Source: a virus
DNA length: 64,000 bases
Virus record (IMG/VR): IMGVR_UViG_3300037507_002575
Coordinates: 1 to 64,000 of that record
Reading direction: 5' to 3' (one strand)
Under the pieces are notes generated by a model that saw nothing but the letters and a program-made list of their open reading frames with translations, was not told the DNA's origin and made no database searches. The position numbers and the translations under genes are program-made. How positions within the stretch are numbered: the first letter of the stretch is position 1; each line of letters starts with the position of its first letter. Below, in pieces: positions 8,877-16,794 of this stretch.

Positions 8877-8899
8877 ATGTTAAATTATTCTATAATAAT

Positions 8900-10489
8900 A
8901 TGACAGAAAAAAAGTCGTTAGTTGAGGAAGCACTACTACAAATGAAAAATTTGGAACAAGTAGTTGCCGAAAATGCAAAAGGAATACTTGCTTCTACAAT
9001 GAAGGAAGAAATCTCAGAACTAGTAAAAGAGTCTTTGAAAAATGAGGCTGAAGATGAATCAATGGATGTTGAAATGGATGAACAATCGGAAGATGAGTTA
9101 GACATGGATATTGATATGGATTCTGATGATGAAGAAATGGATGATGTTGAAATGGACATTGATATGGATTCTGACGATGATGAATCGGATGATGAACTTG
9201 AAATGGACTTTGATATGGATTCTGATGATACACTACCAATTGACCTTACAAACGCATCCGATGATGAAATCTTAAAGGTTTTCAAATCTATGAGTGATGA
9301 AGATGGTATCATTGTTAAACAAGATGGTAACAACATTACTTTAAATGATGAAGACGAAGATGTTGAATATATTATTCAAACTGAAAGTGACATGGAAGAA
9401 GAAACTATGGAAGAAATGGATGAAGAAGAAGAATTATCAGATGAGGATTTAGATTCTATGATGGCTGATATTTTTGGTGAAGAGATGAACATGGACGAAG
9501 AATCTATGTATGAAGAAGATATGGATGAAGAAGATATGGATGATGAGGTAGTATATGAAATTGAAATGGATGAAGACGAAGATATGGATGATTCTGATGA
9601 TTCAGATGAAAGTATGTCTGAAAGTAAAATGACAATTAAACCAGTTATGGGTAAATTAACTAAATCCTCTTTAACTAACAAAGCTAAAAAAATGGAAACT
9701 AAAGAAGGGTCAATGATGAGTAAACCTGTAGTAGGTAAAGGTGTTAAAACCGGAAGTGCTAAATTTGAATATAAAGAAGGTAGAAAAATGGAAACCAAAG
9801 AAGCGGCTATTGAACCAAAAGGTAAGGCTAAAGGAGTTGGTATGAATTTGAAACCTAAGAAATTTGAATACACTGAGGCTGAAATGGAAGAAAAATACGG
9901 TTCTAAAAAACACGAATACAGACGTAAGGATGTTGATGGTGTTGAAAAGAAAGCTGGTGAAAAAGGTGGTCATTACAAAGATTACGAAAAAGAGGAAACT
10001 AAAGAAGCTGCTAGAACATTAGGTAATGGAACTAGAAATTACGCTGAAAGAAAAGGTTTACCTAAAATGAAAGTAATTCCAAATCAAGCTCTTGCTGAAG
10101 AAGTTGAAAGATTGAGAGAGAAGAATGAAGAATACAGAAAAGCACTTAATATTTTCAGAGAAAAATTAAATGAAGTTGCTGTGTTTAATTCTAACTTGGC
10201 TTATGCTACAAGATTGTTCACTGAACATACAACAACAAAACAAGAGAAAATTAATATCTTAAGAAGATTTGATGATGTTGAATCATTAAAAGAATCAAAA
10301 ACTTTATACTCATCAATTAAAGGAGAATTAAACACAACAAACAGTACTCAAAGTGTTGTAACAGAATCTATTGAAAAAATTGGAAAATCTCCAGCATCAG
10401 GTTCTTCACAAAACTTAATTGAGTCAAAAACGTATGAAAATCCACAATTTTTAAGAATGAAGGATATTATGCAAAAAATACAAAAATAA
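8900..10489 (+). CDS. Prohead scaffold/core protein (gp22-like)
   Basis: Scaffolding core protein, 529 residues, about twice T4 gp22. The N-terminal helix is followed by roughly 200 residues dominated by Asp, Glu, Met and Ser, then a basic section with repeated METKE and KFEY motifs (about 245-375). The C-terminal part carries the typical coiled coil (EEVERLREKNEEYRKAL, near 400) and the NSNLAYATRLFTEH motif near 430, which identify the family. It would be degraded by the gp21-like protease. It sits immediately before the capsid gene, as in T4. The extended acidic repeat region is unusual. Confidence 0.88.
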   Translation: MTEKKSLVEEALLQMKNLEQVVAENAKGILASTMKEEISELVKESLKNEAEDESMDVEMDEQSEDELDMDIDMDSDDEEMDDVEMDIDMDSDDDESDDELEMDFDMDSDDTLPIDLTNASDDEILKVFKSMSDEDGIIVKQDGNNITLNDEDEDVEYIIQTESDMEEETMEEMDEEEELSDEDLDSMMADIFGEEMNMDEESMYEEDMDEEDMDDEVVYEIEMDEDEDMDDSDDSDESMSESKMTIKPVMGKLTKSSLTNKAKKMETKEGSMMSKPVVGKGVKTGSAKFEYKEGRKMETKEAAIEPKGKAKGVGMNLKPKKFEYTEAEMEEKYGSKKHEYRRKDVDGVEKKAGEKGGHYKDYEKEETKEAARTLGNGTRNYAERKGLPKMKVIPNQALAEEVERLREKNEEYRKALNIFREKLNEVAVFNSNLAYATRLFTEHTTTKQEKINILRRFDDVESLKESKTLYSSIKGELNTTNSTQSVVTESIEKIGKSPASGSSQNLIESKTYENPQFLRMKDIMQKIQK

Positions 10490-10525
10490 AAATAAATAAA
10501 ACTTAAAAACAAAAAAAATACTAAA

Positions 10526-12373
10526 ATGGGTGCATTATTAGAAAGCGGTCTTGTTGGTAACATTGGTTTGAAACACCTTAAAGTTATCAAAGAAGACACA
10601 ATCAACAAATGGGATAAACTTGGCTTTTTAGAAGGTCTAAAAGGTCACATGAAAGAAAACGTGGCTCAGTTGTATGAAAACCAAGCTTCACACTTAATTA
10701 ACGAAGCTTCTTCAACTTCTGATTCAGGTTCTTTTGAAACGGTTGTTTTCCCAATCGTGAGAAGAGTATTCTCTAAATTATTAGCTAACGACATCGTGTC
10801 TGTACAAGCAATGAACTTACCAATCGGTAAATTGTTCTACTTCGTACCTAAAATTCAAGGTTATTCTGGTGGAACTTCAGCGGATGGTTTGTTTGGACAA
10901 TCAGGTTCACACTACGCTCCTATTGGTTCTCCTGGAAACTATCCTGGTAACCCAGATGCTGGTTATAGTGCTGCAGATAGTAATGGTCTTTACAATCCTA
11001 TTTACAATAAGGATTTGTATGACTTATTCTACGAAGGTAACGAAGCTGGTTTGAACCCTCCTGGTTTGTTTGACTATTCAAAAGGTCAGTGGACAGCAGT
11101 AACTGCATCAACTGTAACTTACGCTTGGTCTAATGCTGGTGTATTAGTTCCTAGCGCTTACACTACAGATAATTACAGAAAAGTAATTATTGTTATGAGT
11201 GGTTTCTCTAACGCTGGTGCTGGTCAATTGATTGGTCCTAATGGTAATACTATGGATACTGAAGAATTCTTATCAGGTTTGAACATCTTAGGTGTAGCTG
11301 GTAACGTTTATACTTCAGCAAACACAACTAACCCTTACTTATTCAGAGTTGTAACTCAAAGATATGGTAAAGGTATTGTTCAATACGGTAATCAAGTAAA
11401 CACTACTTGGCCAACTGCTAATAACTCAGGTGGTTCTTATTACAATATTTGTGACGCTGATGGATTTATTTTCTTAGAAATGGATTTACAAGCTCCTGTT
11501 TGTATCACTTGTGGTGATTCATCTATGGACGGTTACACAGGTTCAACATTCTCATCTTCAACTGTTGTTAACAATGCGTTCTACGCAATTTACAGAAACT
11601 ACAAAGAGTTGGAATTTGAAGACCAAATTGGTGAAGTTTCTTTTGACCTTGAGTCAGTAACAGTTTCTGTTACAGAAAGAAAATTGAGAGCACAATGGTC
11701 TCCTGAATTAGCTCAAGACGTTGCGGCGTTCCACAACATTGATGCTGAAGCTGAATTGACAGCATTGTTATCTGAGCAAGTTGCAGCAGAAATTGATAGA
11801 GAAATCTTGAGAGATTTGAGAAAAGGTGCGGCTTGGAACTTGAGATGGGATTACAACGGTTGGAAGAGACTATCTTCTGCTGGTACTACTCCTTACACTC
11901 AAAAAGATTGGAACCAAACTTTGATTACTGCAATTAACCAATTGTCAGCTCAAATCCACAAATCAACTTTAAGAGGTGGTGCTAACTGGATTGTTGTATC
12001 TTCTGAAGTATCTGCTATCTTTGATGACTTGGAGTACTTCCACGTATCAAACGCAGCTCCTGAGCAAGACCAATACAACATGGGTATTGAAAGAATCGGT
12101 ACATTGTCAGGAAGATACCAAGTGTATCGTGACCCTTACTTCCCAGCTAACCAAGTGTTAATCGGACACAAAGGTACTAGCTTGTTGGATACAGGTTACA
12201 TCTACGCTCCATATGTTCCTTTACAGTTGACTCCAACTATGTATAACCCATTCAACTTCACACCTATCAAGGGTATCATGACAAGATACGCTAAGAAAAT
12301 GGTTAACAACCGTTTCTATGGTAGAGTAACAGTTGATGGTGTAAGAACATTCAACTTACAAGAATTGAGATAA
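10526..12373 (+). CDS. Major capsid protein (gp23-like)
   Basis: HK97-fold major head protein, 615 residues (T4 gp23 has 521). The N-terminal propeptide is followed by a maturation site, HLINE at residues 56-60 before Ala61, matching the (Ile/Leu)-x-Glu consensus for gp21. Then come FPIVRRVFSKLLANDIVSVQ and MNLPIGKLFYF, typical of gp23. The middle (about 115-360) is expanded by a Gly/Asn/Ser-rich insertion. The C-terminal part has the conserved LRAQWSPELAQDVAAFHNID, EREILRDLRK-like and IGHKG segments. Codons are more GC-rich and regular than in neighbours, as expected for the most highly expressed gene. A strong terminator follows. Confidence 0.96.
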   Translation: MGALLESGLVGNIGLKHLKVIKEDTINKWDKLGFLEGLKGHMKENVAQLYENQASHLINEASSTSDSGSFETVVFPIVRRVFSKLLANDIVSVQAMNLPIGKLFYFVPKIQGYSGGTSADGLFGQSGSHYAPIGSPGNYPGNPDAGYSAADSNGLYNPIYNKDLYDLFYEGNEAGLNPPGLFDYSKGQWTAVTASTVTYAWSNAGVLVPSAYTTDNYRKVIIVMSGFSNAGAGQLIGPNGNTMDTEEFLSGLNILGVAGNVYTSANTTNPYLFRVVTQRYGKGIVQYGNQVNTTWPTANNSGGSYYNICDADGFIFLEMDLQAPVCITCGDSSMDGYTGSTFSSSTVVNNAFYAIYRNYKELEFEDQIGEVSFDLESVTVSVTERKLRAQWSPELAQDVAAFHNIDAEAELTALLSEQVAAEIDREILRDLRKGAAWNLRWDYNGWKRLSSAGTTPYTQKDWNQTLITAINQLSAQIHKSTLRGGANWIVVSSEVSAIFDDLEYFHVSNAAPEQDQYNMGIERIGTLSGRYQVYRDPYFPANQVLIGHKGTSLLDTGYIYAPYVPLQLTPTMYNPFNFTPIKGIMTRYAKKMVNNRFYGRVTVDGVRTFNLQELR

Positions 12374-12390
12374 TTTATCTTAAAACTTAT

Positions 12391-12419
12391 AAAAAAAGGG
12401 AGCTTCGGTTCCCTTTTTT
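12391..12419 (+). terminator. Rho-independent terminator with UUCG tetraloop
   Basis: AAAAAAGGGAGC and its complement pair around a C(TTCG)G tetraloop at 12403-12408, with a T-rich tail. It ends the capsid transcript. Confidence 0.92.
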
Positions 12420-12431
12420 GTTTTTACGTGG

Positions 12432-12438
12432 TATTTAT
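12432..12438 (+). promoter_or_regulatory. TATTTAT late-promoter candidate
   Basis: GGTATTTATATG lies 12 bases after the capsid terminator and 24 bases before ATG 12463. Like the copy at 8870 it is the first signal after a terminator. Confidence 0.6.
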
Positions 12439-12462
12439 ATGTATAAAAATAATAATTAAATT

Positions 12463-12663
12463 ATGGCTTGTAAAAAATCAACAATAACAAATACTGCTTC
12501 AAGTATTATAGTAATATCATACACAAGATGTGATGATAATTTTGTAGTTAATAATTATGAAATTCAACCAGGTGAAACCGTTAATATTTGGTATGTGACC
12601 GGTACATTTAGAACGGCATTTGCGGGTGTTACACTAACAAATACGGTAGATTGGCCTCAATAA
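12463..12663 (+). CDS. Small surface-type protein, paralogue of the next gene
   Basis: A 66-residue protein beginning MACKKSTITN, with a short beta-rich pattern ([28 protein letters not shown]) and ending in DWPQ. It is clearly homologous along its whole length to the first 66 residues of the next gene, so it is the stalkless member of a tandem duplicate pair. Its position directly after the major capsid gene, where other T4-like phages often keep head decoration genes, suggests a capsid accessory protein; I know of no assigned function. Confidence 0.85.
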   Translation: MACKKSTITNTASSIIVISYTRCDDNFVVNNYEIQPGETVNIWYVTGTFRTAFAGVTLTNTVDWPQ

Positions 12664-12672
12664 TAATTTGAC

Positions 12673-13530
12673 ATGGCTTGTAAAAAAAGTATAATTACCA
12701 ACAATTTAGGTAGAATAAGTGTTATTTCTTATACAAGATGTAATGATAATTTTGTTGTTAATAATTATGAAATTCAAATAGGTGAAACTGTAAACATTTG
12801 GTATGTTGATGGTACGTATAAAACTGCGTTTTCAAATTTAACAGTAGATTCTACAATTGAATGGCCACCCGTTACTCAAACTCCAAGTTCTTCATCTACT
12901 ACGCCAACTCCAACACCAAGTAATACCTCAACTCCATCAGTAACTCCAAGTGTAACACCAACTAACACATCAACACCTACGGTTACTCCAACTAATACTG
13001 TAACTTCAACAAATACACCAACACCTACTAATACGGAAACTCCTACACCTACAACAACTAATACGGAAACTCCAACTAACACACCAACTAATACGGAAAC
13101 TCCAACTAACACACCAACACCTACTGTAACAGAAACTCCGACTAATACACCAACACCTACTGTAACAGAAACTCCGACTAATACACCAACACCAACTAAT
13201 ACATCAACACCTACGGTTACTCCAACTAATACTGTAACTTCAACAAATACACCAACACCAACACCTACTAATACGGAAACTCCTACACCTACAACAACTA
13301 ATACGGAAACTCCAACTAACACACCAACACCTACTGTAACAGAAACTCCGACTAATACACCAACACCAACTAATACTGAAACACCAACTGAGACTCCGAC
13401 ACCTACTAATACATCAACACCTACGGTTACTCCAACTAATACTGAAACACCAACTACTACACCTACGGTTACTCCAACTAATACTGAAACACCAACTGAG
13501 ACTCCAACACCTACACCTACTGACTCATAA
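12673..13530 (+). CDS. Surface-type domain with long Thr-Pro stalk
   Basis: The first 66 residues are a paralogue of the preceding protein ([10 protein letters not shown] ... IEWPP). The remaining 220 or so residues are an almost pure Thr/Pro/Asn/Ser/Glu/Val repeat built on TPTNT and ETPT units, with no hydrophobic core. Such a chain should be extended and rod-like, resembling a mucin stalk. It is probably a head- or tail-surface protein made late. The phage's many glycosyltransferases make O-glycosylation of the Thr residues a reasonable hypothesis. Long open frames on the opposite strand are by-products of the repeat. Confidence 0.85.
   Translation: MACKKSIITNNLGRISVISYTRCNDNFVVNNYEIQIGETVNIWYVDGTYKTAFSNLTVDSTIEWPPVTQTPSSSSTTPTPTPSNTSTPSVTPSVTPTNTSTPTVTPTNTVTSTNTPTPTNTETPTPTTTNTETPTNTPTNTETPTNTPTPTVTETPTNTPTPTVTETPTNTPTPTNTSTPTVTPTNTVTSTNTPTPTPTNTETPTPTTTNTETPTNTPTPTVTETPTNTPTPTNTETPTETPTPTNTSTPTVTPTNTETPTTTPTVTPTNTETPTETPTPTPTDS
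12880..13527 (+). repeat. Thr-Pro coding repeat array
   Basis: Degenerate repeats of ACACCAACACCTACTAAT-like units. A block of about 120 bases at 12967-13088 recurs at 13201-13328, differing mainly by a six-base insertion, so segmental duplication as well as unit expansion shaped the array. Similar units occur in the 41735-45652 gene. Confidence 0.92.
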
Positions 13531-13535
13531 GGAGT

Positions 13536-13775
13536 TTAGGTGTTAATAATTCTTAAAGACTTTGAAACTGCTTCAGTTTCTTCCATTGTAAATGAGCCTC
13601 TAACGTGGCAAGCAATTAATGCTTGTCTTATACAATATATTGCTTGTTCTTCATTCATACCATCAATAAATGAATTTAATTGTTCATTTGATGTGTAATG
13701 TATTGTATCAAAAAGAGAACCAATAATTTCTTGCGTTTTTTTTGATATTTCTTCAGTATTTTTAGTATTTTCCAT
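13536..13775 (-). CDS. Hypothetical 79-residue protein
   Basis: Helical, acidic protein with MNEEQAIYCIRQALIACH followed by RGSFTMEETEAVSKSLR. I have a sense of similar small proteins in other phages but cannot name a family. It is convergent with the Thr-Pro stalk gene (5-base gap) and divergent from the next gene. No function can be assigned. Confidence 0.7.
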   Translation of the reverse strand: MENTKNTEEISKKTQEIIGSLFDTIHYTSNEQLNSFIDGMNEEQAIYCIRQALIACHVRGSFTMEETEAVSKSLRIINT

Positions 13776-13784
13776 ATGGTTTTA

Positions 13785-13791
13785 TATTTAT
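13785..13791 (+). promoter_or_regulatory. TATTTAT late-promoter candidate
   Basis: In the 49-base divergent gap between the 13536-13775 and 13825-14382 genes, 33 bases before ATG 13825. Confidence 0.4.
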
Positions 13792-13824
13792 GTTAAGTAT
13801 CGTAATTTTTTTCACAAAAACAAC

Positions 13825-14382
13825 ATGGAACAACAATTAAATGAAGATTTGGCAGTATGGTTTGGCAAAAAAAAGAAGCCAAAAGGAAGTAGTCAGCCTA
13901 AAGGGCCATGGGTTAATATTTGTAGTAAAGATAAAAATGGAAAACATCCACCTTGTGGTCGTTCAGACACTGATAAAGGTGCTTATCCAAAGTGTAGAGC
14001 AGCAGGTGTTGCGGGTAAAATGAGCGATTCCGCAAAACAAAATGCTTGTAGACAAAAAAGAGAAGCCGAAAAAAAAGATACTCAATCAGGTAAAGGTCAA
14101 AAACCAGTAATGACCTCTTATAAACCCAAAAAGAAAAACACTAATGAAGGTATGAGACAATTTATTAAGTCCATCCTCAACGAACAGGTCAGAAAAAACA
14201 AAATGATAGACCTTGGAGAAATGGTTGAATCGCAATATGCTAAAGATTTAAAAGAAGCTCGTAAAATTGCACAACAACATTTAAATGAAAATCCAAGATA
14301 TTATTGTGTACTACACAGAATAGGACTAATTGATGAAGGACAAACAGAAAAAATTGCTAAGGAAGTTTGTCCATCAAACTAA
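13825..14382 (+). CDS. DUF5872-like basic protein
   Basis: A 185-residue protein. After a short leader, residues about 12-80 are very basic with regular Cys residues (WVNICSKDKNGKHPPCGR, AYPKCRAAGVAGKMS, NACRQKREAEK), a pattern I associate with DUF5872-type proteins of viruses. The second half is helical and contains MRQFIKSILNEQVRK, resembling a short motif shared with the 14818-15288 protein. Four Cys suggest metal or disulphide stabilisation and the charge suggests nucleic-acid contact, possibly inside the capsid. Family assignment is from memory. Confidence 0.7.
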   Translation: MEQQLNEDLAVWFGKKKKPKGSSQPKGPWVNICSKDKNGKHPPCGRSDTDKGAYPKCRAAGVAGKMSDSAKQNACRQKREAEKKDTQSGKGQKPVMTSYKPKKKNTNEGMRQFIKSILNEQVRKNKMIDLGEMVESQYAKDLKEARKIAQQHLNENPRYYCVLHRIGLIDEGQTEKIAKEVCPSN

Positions 14383-14781
14383 TGTTTGTAATATATTCTT
14401 AAGAGAATGTTTAATATTGGAAGTAATTTCTTCTTCCATTTTTAATCTTTGACTTTCTAAAACTTCATTAAAGTGATTTGTTATTTCAATTTTTGATTTG
14501 TCTTGAATTACAACCGTATATGAATATTTGTGATTAATTACATTAACTGTATTACCTTCAATTGTTATAAAAATAGAATTTGCAGGATTGTGTATGTATT
14601 TTTTATTTGAAAGTGGTGTCATTAATAATTGAGTATCTGGTTTATCAATCAATTTTTTACAAATTGATAAACAATCCAACTCGTATTTTGACCTGTGACC
14701 ACGTTCGTAGTCCATTTTTCTTGCAGAATCAATGTACATTCGTTGAATCCACCTTTTGAATATGTGTTTGTATTCTTTCAT
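14374..14781 (-). CDS. Hypothetical 135-residue protein
   Basis: Unrecognised alpha/beta protein. A basic N-terminus (FKRWIQRMYIDSARKMDYERG region) leads into a beta-rich middle (SIFITIEGNTVNVINHKYS) and a C-terminal helix. It overlaps the convergent 13825-14382 gene by 9 bases and starts 36 bases downstream (in its own direction) of the 14818-15288 gene. No membrane segments. Confidence 0.65.
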   Translation of the reverse strand: MKEYKHIFKRWIQRMYIDSARKMDYERGHRSKYELDCLSICKKLIDKPDTQLLMTPLSNKKYIHNPANSIFITIEGNTVNVINHKYSYTVVIQDKSKIEITNHFNEVLESQRLKMEEEITSNIKHSLKNILQTLV

Positions 14782-14817
14782 TTTAATATGGATTCAAAGA
14801 TAATAATTTTTTTTGAA

Positions 14818-15288
14818 TTAACAATAGGCACCTGAACAATGTTTTTTTCCGTCTAAACCAGGCATCCTACCTTTACACACTTGAACCGCATAACCATTCG
14901 CATATGCCGAAGGGTAAACATCATACTTTGCTTTAGCAGCAGCTTTACCACGAACACATAATTTTGTTCCCGTTTTTTTCTTACCTTCCATCATATTAGG
15001 CTCAACCTCCATTGTTTCGTCTTCACCCCCATTGATTTCATTCATTAAAAAATCAAAGACTTGGTCCATATTGTTTTTTGCTTCAGAAATGTGGTCTTGA
15101 GCCCAGTCATGACCATTGTCAAGAATACTTTCAATTTGTGATTCATCTAAATCTAACAACATTTCACATTGTCTTTTCATTTGTTCTAAATTAGAGAAGA
15201 ACATGTATCTTTCATTTTTTTGTTCTTGTAATACTTTTCTTACAAGGTTTTGAATCATAGATTCATTAAGTCTAACTATTTTTTTCAT
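14818..15288 (-). CDS. Cys-containing phage protein with SAYANGYA motif
   Basis: A 156-residue protein. It opens with MKKIVRLNESMIQNLVRKVL, a leader I associate with virion-associated proteins of environmental phages, followed by QE at a possible prohead-protease site (Leu-x-Glu). The middle is acidic and helical. The C-terminal 45 residues are basic with TKLCVRGKAAAKAKYDVYPS, AYANGYAVQVCKG and a final Cys-containing tail. Probably a packaged or head-associated protein, but this is inference. It overlaps the upstream structural gene by four bases. Confidence 0.75.
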   Translation of the reverse strand: MKKIVRLNESMIQNLVRKVLQEQKNERYMFFSNLEQMKRQCEMLLDLDESQIESILDNGHDWAQDHISEAKNNMDQVFDFLMNEINGGEDETMEVEPNMMEGKKKTGTKLCVRGKAAAKAKYDVYPSAYANGYAVQVCKGRMPGLDGKKHCSGAYC

Positions 15289-16772
15289 TTTTTGTTTACG
15301 ATTTGGAACATTAATTCTTTTTGATAAGTATCTCGTTCTCCGCTAGTATTCACTTTTATATCAACATAATATTGATTTGGTATTTTATCTCTTGTATCAA
15401 ACATAAAGTAGTATTCATTGGGTGTTCTATTGATTGGTGTCCAATCTTGAACTTGTACTTCGGTATTACCTTCTCTAACATATACTCTATAAAATGTATC
15501 AATACTATTTAAAACAACCTGACTTGTGTAAGCTTGTTTGATAGTTACCATCACTTTACGAATATCGGTGTTAAGTATTTTTTCATTTTGTTTAATACCA
15601 CTAAAATCAAAACCATAAAGGATTGGGTCTTTAGATTGAACACCAATTTGATATGCTGAAGATGTGGGTAATAAAACAAAATCATTTTCAATGTCAGATA
15701 AATTATTACCATCAATAACAATATTAGTCCATTTATCCGTGAATTGACATGGTGTATAATATCCATTCAATGGTGGTACTACTACTTCATACACACCTTT
15801 TGTACGTAAACAAGTGGTTAATCCAGTATAACCTGAAATAGGTTCACCATCAGGATTTAAAATATCAACAACAGGGTTTTCGTCCAAATTTACAAAGTCA
15901 CCATTTTGATAAACATACAAATATAACTGATTTGTTCTGTTCTGTGCAAAAGTGTTTCTATCATCCTTAATAATATCATCGTATGTGGTTTGTAAGAAGG
16001 GCTGGTAGAACGTTTGGGTGTGACGGGTAAAGAACCCCACAGAATAAGTTTCAGTCAATCCTGAGATGTTTTCTACTTCGGGAACATATGCAACACCCCA
16101 ACCTGTAACACCTGTAATACTACCGTTTAAAATACCATTGATTTCACTTGTCATATCAAAGTTAATATCTTCATTACCAAACTCAAAATGTTGGGTATCA
16201 ACGATTGTTAAAGCAGAATAATTTAATCCTGAAAGTGATGTTGTTGGTATTGTATTGGTGTTGTTATATAATCCTGGATATGACCAATTATTTATAGTGG
16301 TTGTTTGGAACCAGTTGGATGGTCTTTCACTAAATGGTACGTTATCTGAGAATTGACCCACTACAGGTTGGTATGTATAATCAAAACCAACACCTTCATC
16401 CCAATCTTGGGGATTACCTGTGGTTCCTGAATATTCAGGTATCCTGAATAATATTAAATCAAATGATGTTGCTCTACGAGAACCATCAGTTGTTGTTGTA
16501 TTTAGTAAATCAATATCAAACGCTGATGTATTTGTCATGTTTAACACATGAGTCATTCCTGTTGTACAACCTGTTGATATTGTGCCTGTGGCAACACCTT
16601 CTATTAAATCTGCTAAATCCAAATCAAAAAGAAATCTTGTAAACCCTCTTGGTGCAAAAGTGGCTAAGTCACCCCCAAAATAAAGTTGTGTAATTGGGTT
16701 TCTACCCGTATTAACTACACTGTTTAATTGGATTGTGTTGTTCTTGTTAAAATATGACCTTAAAATTGACAT
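15285..16772 (-). CDS. Putative baseplate or fibre-associated structural protein
   Basis: A 495-residue, beta-rich, Thr/Asn/Gly-rich protein with few Cys and no membrane segment, composition typical of tail structural proteins. It starts MSILRSYFNKNNTIQLNS, contains GGDLATFAPRGFTRFLFDLDL near residue 35-55, and has a C-terminal part that reads like repeated beta-sandwich domains (VMVTIKQAYTSQVV, FYRVYVREG). It lies next to a gp5-like baseplate protein on the same strand behind a TATTTAT motif. I cannot assign a T4 counterpart. Confidence 0.75.
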   Translation of the reverse strand: MSILRSYFNKNNTIQLNSVVNTGRNPITQLYFGGDLATFAPRGFTRFLFDLDLADLIEGVATGTISTGCTTGMTHVLNMTNTSAFDIDLLNTTTTDGSRRATSFDLILFRIPEYSGTTGNPQDWDEGVGFDYTYQPVVGQFSDNVPFSERPSNWFQTTTINNWSYPGLYNNTNTIPTTSLSGLNYSALTIVDTQHFEFGNEDINFDMTSEINGILNGSITGVTGWGVAYVPEVENISGLTETYSVGFFTRHTQTFYQPFLQTTYDDIIKDDRNTFAQNRTNQLYLYVYQNGDFVNLDENPVVDILNPDGEPISGYTGLTTCLRTKGVYEVVVPPLNGYYTPCQFTDKWTNIVIDGNNLSDIENDFVLLPTSSAYQIGVQSKDPILYGFDFSGIKQNEKILNTDIRKVMVTIKQAYTSQVVLNSIDTFYRVYVREGNTEVQVQDWTPINRTPNEYYFMFDTRDKIPNQYYVDIKVNTSGERDTYQKELMFQIVNKK

Positions 16773-16787
16773 TATATATTTTACTAT

Positions 16788-16794
16788 ATAAATA
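16788..16794 (-). promoter_or_regulatory. TATTTAT late-promoter candidate
   Basis: Minus-strand GATATTTATATAG, 15 bases upstream of ATG 16772. It overlaps the stop region of the upstream gene. Confidence 0.5.

Noticed and set aside
8890-9873. Minus-strand Ser-rich open frames opposite the scaffold gene
   Set aside because: They mirror Asp/Glu-rich codons (GAT/GAA) of the gp22-like gene; the plus frame has the recognised family motifs.
12876-13322. Long minus-strand open frame rich in Val-Gly repeats
   Set aside because: It is the reverse complement of the Thr-Pro repeat array; repeats without stops in one frame keep other frames open. No start context or independent composition.
12880-13527. 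Possible CRISPR array
   Set aside because: Repeats are contiguous, degenerate, in frame with a protein and have no unique spacers of constant length; no cas genes are present.
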